Shown piece after piece: positions 5,179 to 6,572 of a stretch of DNA of 6,572 bases. How positions within the stretch are numbered: the stretch's first letter is position 1; each line of letters begins with the position of its first letter. The notes under the pieces are model-generated. The model was given only the letters and a program-made list of their open reading frames with translations. It searched no databases and was not told the origin of the DNA. This DNA comes from Methylovirgula sp. GTDB lineage: Bacteria; Pseudomonadota; Alphaproteobacteria; Rhizobiales; Beijerinckiaceae. The stretch lies in assembly GCA_030038595.1 (NCBI GenBank), contig JASHSW010000093.1:1-6572 (forward strand). The letters run 5' to 3'. Both the position numbers and the translations under genes were made by a program.

Positions 5179-6354
5179 ATGAGCGAAATTGCGATCCTCC
5201 CGGTCGCCGGGCTCGGAACCTTCGTCGATTTTTGCAAGGTGCCCCGGCTCATCTACAAAGGCGCCAAGGGCTTCGCGCCGCCGCTCGATGCCGAACGCTG
5301 GACCTTGCACGGCGCCAAGCTCAATCCGCACTTCAAGCTCGTCGATTACCAAGGCTGGCTGGCGCGCAAGGACGGCAAGCTCGCCGGGCGGATCTATGCC
5401 CAGGTCTACAAGGACGGCAGTATTCCCAACGGCGTCTCGCGGTTTCAATTCGGCACGTTCGATGCAATCGAGGACGAATCTGTGGTCGATGCCTTGCTTG
5501 CCGCTGCCGAGAATTGGCTTGCCGAACGCGGTGCACGGACGATCCACGGGCCTTTCTCGCCCTCGGTCAACGCCGAGTGCGGCATGCTCGTCGACGGATT
5601 TAGCGCCGTGCCGATGATTTTCATGCCCTGGAACCCGCCCTATCTTCCCGCCCTCCTCGAGCGTCGCGGCTACCGCAAGGCGCGCGACCTCATCTCCTAC
5701 CGCTACGACGTCACCGCCGCCGACCACGTCGAGCGGCCGGGCATTATCGCGCGCCCCGAATGGCGCGATCGGTTGAAGATCCGCGACATCGACCTGAAGG
5801 CGATGAAGACGGAGGCGGCGCTCATCGTCGATATTTTCAACGACGCCTGGAGCGAGAACTGGGGGTTCGTGCCGTTCACCTACGACGAGTTCATGTCGAC
5901 CGCCGATGCACTGAAATACGTGATGCCTCGGGAGGGCGGCTTTATCGTCGAGCTCGACGGCGCCGGCCAAGCGTTCGGCATCGTTCTGCCGAACCTGCAC
6001 GAGATCACCGCCGATTTCGACGGCAGGCTTTTCCCGTTCGGGTTGCCGCGGCTGATCGCGAGGATCCGCAGCCATCCGTTCGAATCGGGCCGGCTCTGCC
6101 TGTTCGGCGTCCGCCGCGCCTTGCATCGCAAGGCGGCGGGCGGCGCCGTCATCCTCGCGTTCATCGAAGAATGCCGGCGCCGTTCAAGCCGCTACGCCAG
6201 CATGGAACACGTCGAATTCGGCTGGGTTCTGGAGGATAATCTCGGAATGCGCCGCCCGATCGAACTTTCCGGCGCCCGGATCGACAAGGTCCACCGCATC
6301 TACGAAAAGGACCTCGCGGCGCCGCGCGGCGCGCTGCAAGGAGCGGCGCGATAG
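5179..6354 (+). CDS. GNAT-fold acyltransferase-like protein, candidate bacterial ceramide synthase
   Basis: The 391-residue protein belongs to a family of large, poorly characterised proteins with an acyl-CoA N-acyltransferase fold. Landmarks are the N-terminal FCKVPRLIYKGAKGFAPPL (18-36), the highly characteristic HGPFSPSVNAECGMLVDGF (123-141), PMIFMPWNPPYLPALLERRGY (145-165), NDAWSENWGFVPFTYDEF (221-238) and the C-terminal VLEDNLGMRRPIE (350-362) leading to KVHRIYEKDL. No signal peptide or clear membrane segment is seen, so it is probably cytoplasmic or peripheral. Caulobacter ceramide synthase bCerS is described as a GNAT-like protein, and this gene directly follows an SPT-like gene, which suggests N-acylation of a sphingoid-type amine; that function is inference. 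The ATG at 5179 fits family starts. The frame is open back to 4924 but that part lies inside the upstream gene and has no family character. The ribosome binding site is weak. Confidence 0.8.
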   Translation: MSEIAILPVAGLGTFVDFCKVPRLIYKGAKGFAPPLDAERWTLHGAKLNPHFKLVDYQGWLARKDGKLAGRIYAQVYKDGSIPNGVSRFQFGTFDAIEDESVVDALLAAAENWLAERGARTIHGPFSPSVNAECGMLVDGFSAVPMIFMPWNPPYLPALLERRGYRKARDLISYRYDVTAADHVERPGIIARPEWRDRLKIRDIDLKAMKTEAALIVDIFNDAWSENWGFVPFTYDEFMSTADALKYVMPREGGFIVELDGAGQAFGIVLPNLHEITADFDGRLFPFGLPRLIARIRSHPFESGRLCLFGVRRALHRKAAGGAVILAFIEECRRRSSRYASMEHVEFGWVLEDNLGMRRPIELSGARIDKVHRIYEKDLAAPRGALQGAAR

Positions 6355-6486
6355 ATGATTGAATTCCGGATCGTTCGCTGTGCATTTGGGCTGCTTCCAA
6401 CCTTTGCAAGGCGGGCGTCGCAAGGATCGACTTTCGGCGCAAGCCGATGTATCGAAGAACGAGCATCCTGAAAGCGAGGACTGCGC
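6355..6486 (+). other. Intergenic gap with a small GNRA-loop hairpin
   Basis: This gap carries no convincing gene or promoter. TCGGC (6434-6438) and GCCGA (6443-6447) form a 5-bp stem closed by the tetraloop GCAA, about 40 bases before the next start codon; it may be a leader structure or chance. No terminator-like hairpin with a T-run is visible, so the downstream gene could share the transcript of the upstream pair. Confidence 0.3.
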
Positions 6487-6572
6487 ATGAATATTGCGGT
6501 TCGGGAGCAAGGATCAGGAGCCGAGCACCTCCCCGAGACCTTCCTGAAGGGCGAGCCGATGCGGCCGCATCC
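6487..6572 (+). CDS. Start of an unidentified gene, truncated by the window end
   Basis: The ATG at 6487 is preceded by AGCGAGGA with AGGA at 6477-6480, six bases from the start: the clearest ribosome binding site in the right half of the window. Twenty-eight full codons are open to the last base, beginning MNIAVREQGSGAEHLPETF. The visible part is charged and hydrophilic with no signal peptide, membrane segment or recognisable motif, so no function is offered. It is 132 bases downstream of the acyltransferase-like gene on the same strand and may belong to the same operon. Confidence 0.55.
   Translation, partial: MNIAVREQGSGAEHLPETFLKGEPMRPH

Noticed and set aside
4197..5252. Minus-strand open frame of 351 codons opposite the oxoamine synthase
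   Set aside because: Its product is a low-complexity Arg/Asp/Glu-rich sequence with no family motif, and the plus strand has clear catalytic motifs. It is a GC-rich antisense shadow.
5083..6126. Minus-strand open frame of 347 codons opposite the GNAT-like gene
   Set aside because: Same reasoning: charged, motif-free translation opposite a well-supported gene.
6355..6471. 38-codon frame starting right after the acyltransferase-like stop
   Set aside because: It has an ATG but no proper ribosome binding site and no recognisable feature, and it ends just before a better-supported start at 6487.
1..6572. CRISPR array, tRNA, rRNA, insertion sequence
   Set aside because: No regularly spaced direct repeats, no cloverleaf or rRNA-like stretch, and no transposase motif was seen on either strand.

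Overview
The window is GC-rich, densely coded chromosomal DNA that looks alphaproteobacterial, most likely Rhizobiales/Hyphomicrobiales. Three things point that way: an Omp25/OmpA-like beta-barrel protein, the serC type of phosphoserine aminotransferase common in that class, and an enoyl-CoA hydratase–rpsT pair typical of alphaproteobacterial chromosomes. This is inferred from protein character; no rRNA or other direct taxonomic marker is present.

Layout. Bases 1-144 are a leader: a GC-rich palindromic repeat (1-43), a small inverted repeat (81-95) and an 11-bp hairpin (110-140) that contains the ribosome binding site of the next gene. An outer-membrane beta-barrel protein (145-972, +) follows, then serC (1017-2171, +), whose start also adjoins a hairpin. 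Bases 2172-2418 are non-coding and hold two head-to-head copies of the palindromic repeat family seen at position 1. They separate serC from the convergent minus-strand genes rpsT (2419-2685) and an enoyl-CoA hydratase (2798-3562). A strong sigma-70-like promoter for rpsT (2757-2785) lies in the gap between those two.

Divergent from the hydratase, across a non-coding region with small palindromes, is an alpha-oxoamine synthase (open from 3732 to 5099, +) that resembles serine palmitoyltransferase. It is followed by a GNAT-fold acyltransferase-like protein (5179-6354, +). A new gene starts at 6487 and is cut by the window end.

How they may work together. The alpha-oxoamine synthase and GNAT-like protein are the most interesting part. 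In Caulobacter, sphingolipid synthesis uses a serine palmitoyltransferase (Spt) and a GNAT-like ceramide synthase (bCerS). The adjacent pair here is a candidate compact ceramide or related N-acyl-lipid module. That role is inference. The aminotransferase, hydratase and ribosomal protein are housekeeping genes. No mobile element gene, CRISPR array, tRNA or rRNA was seen.
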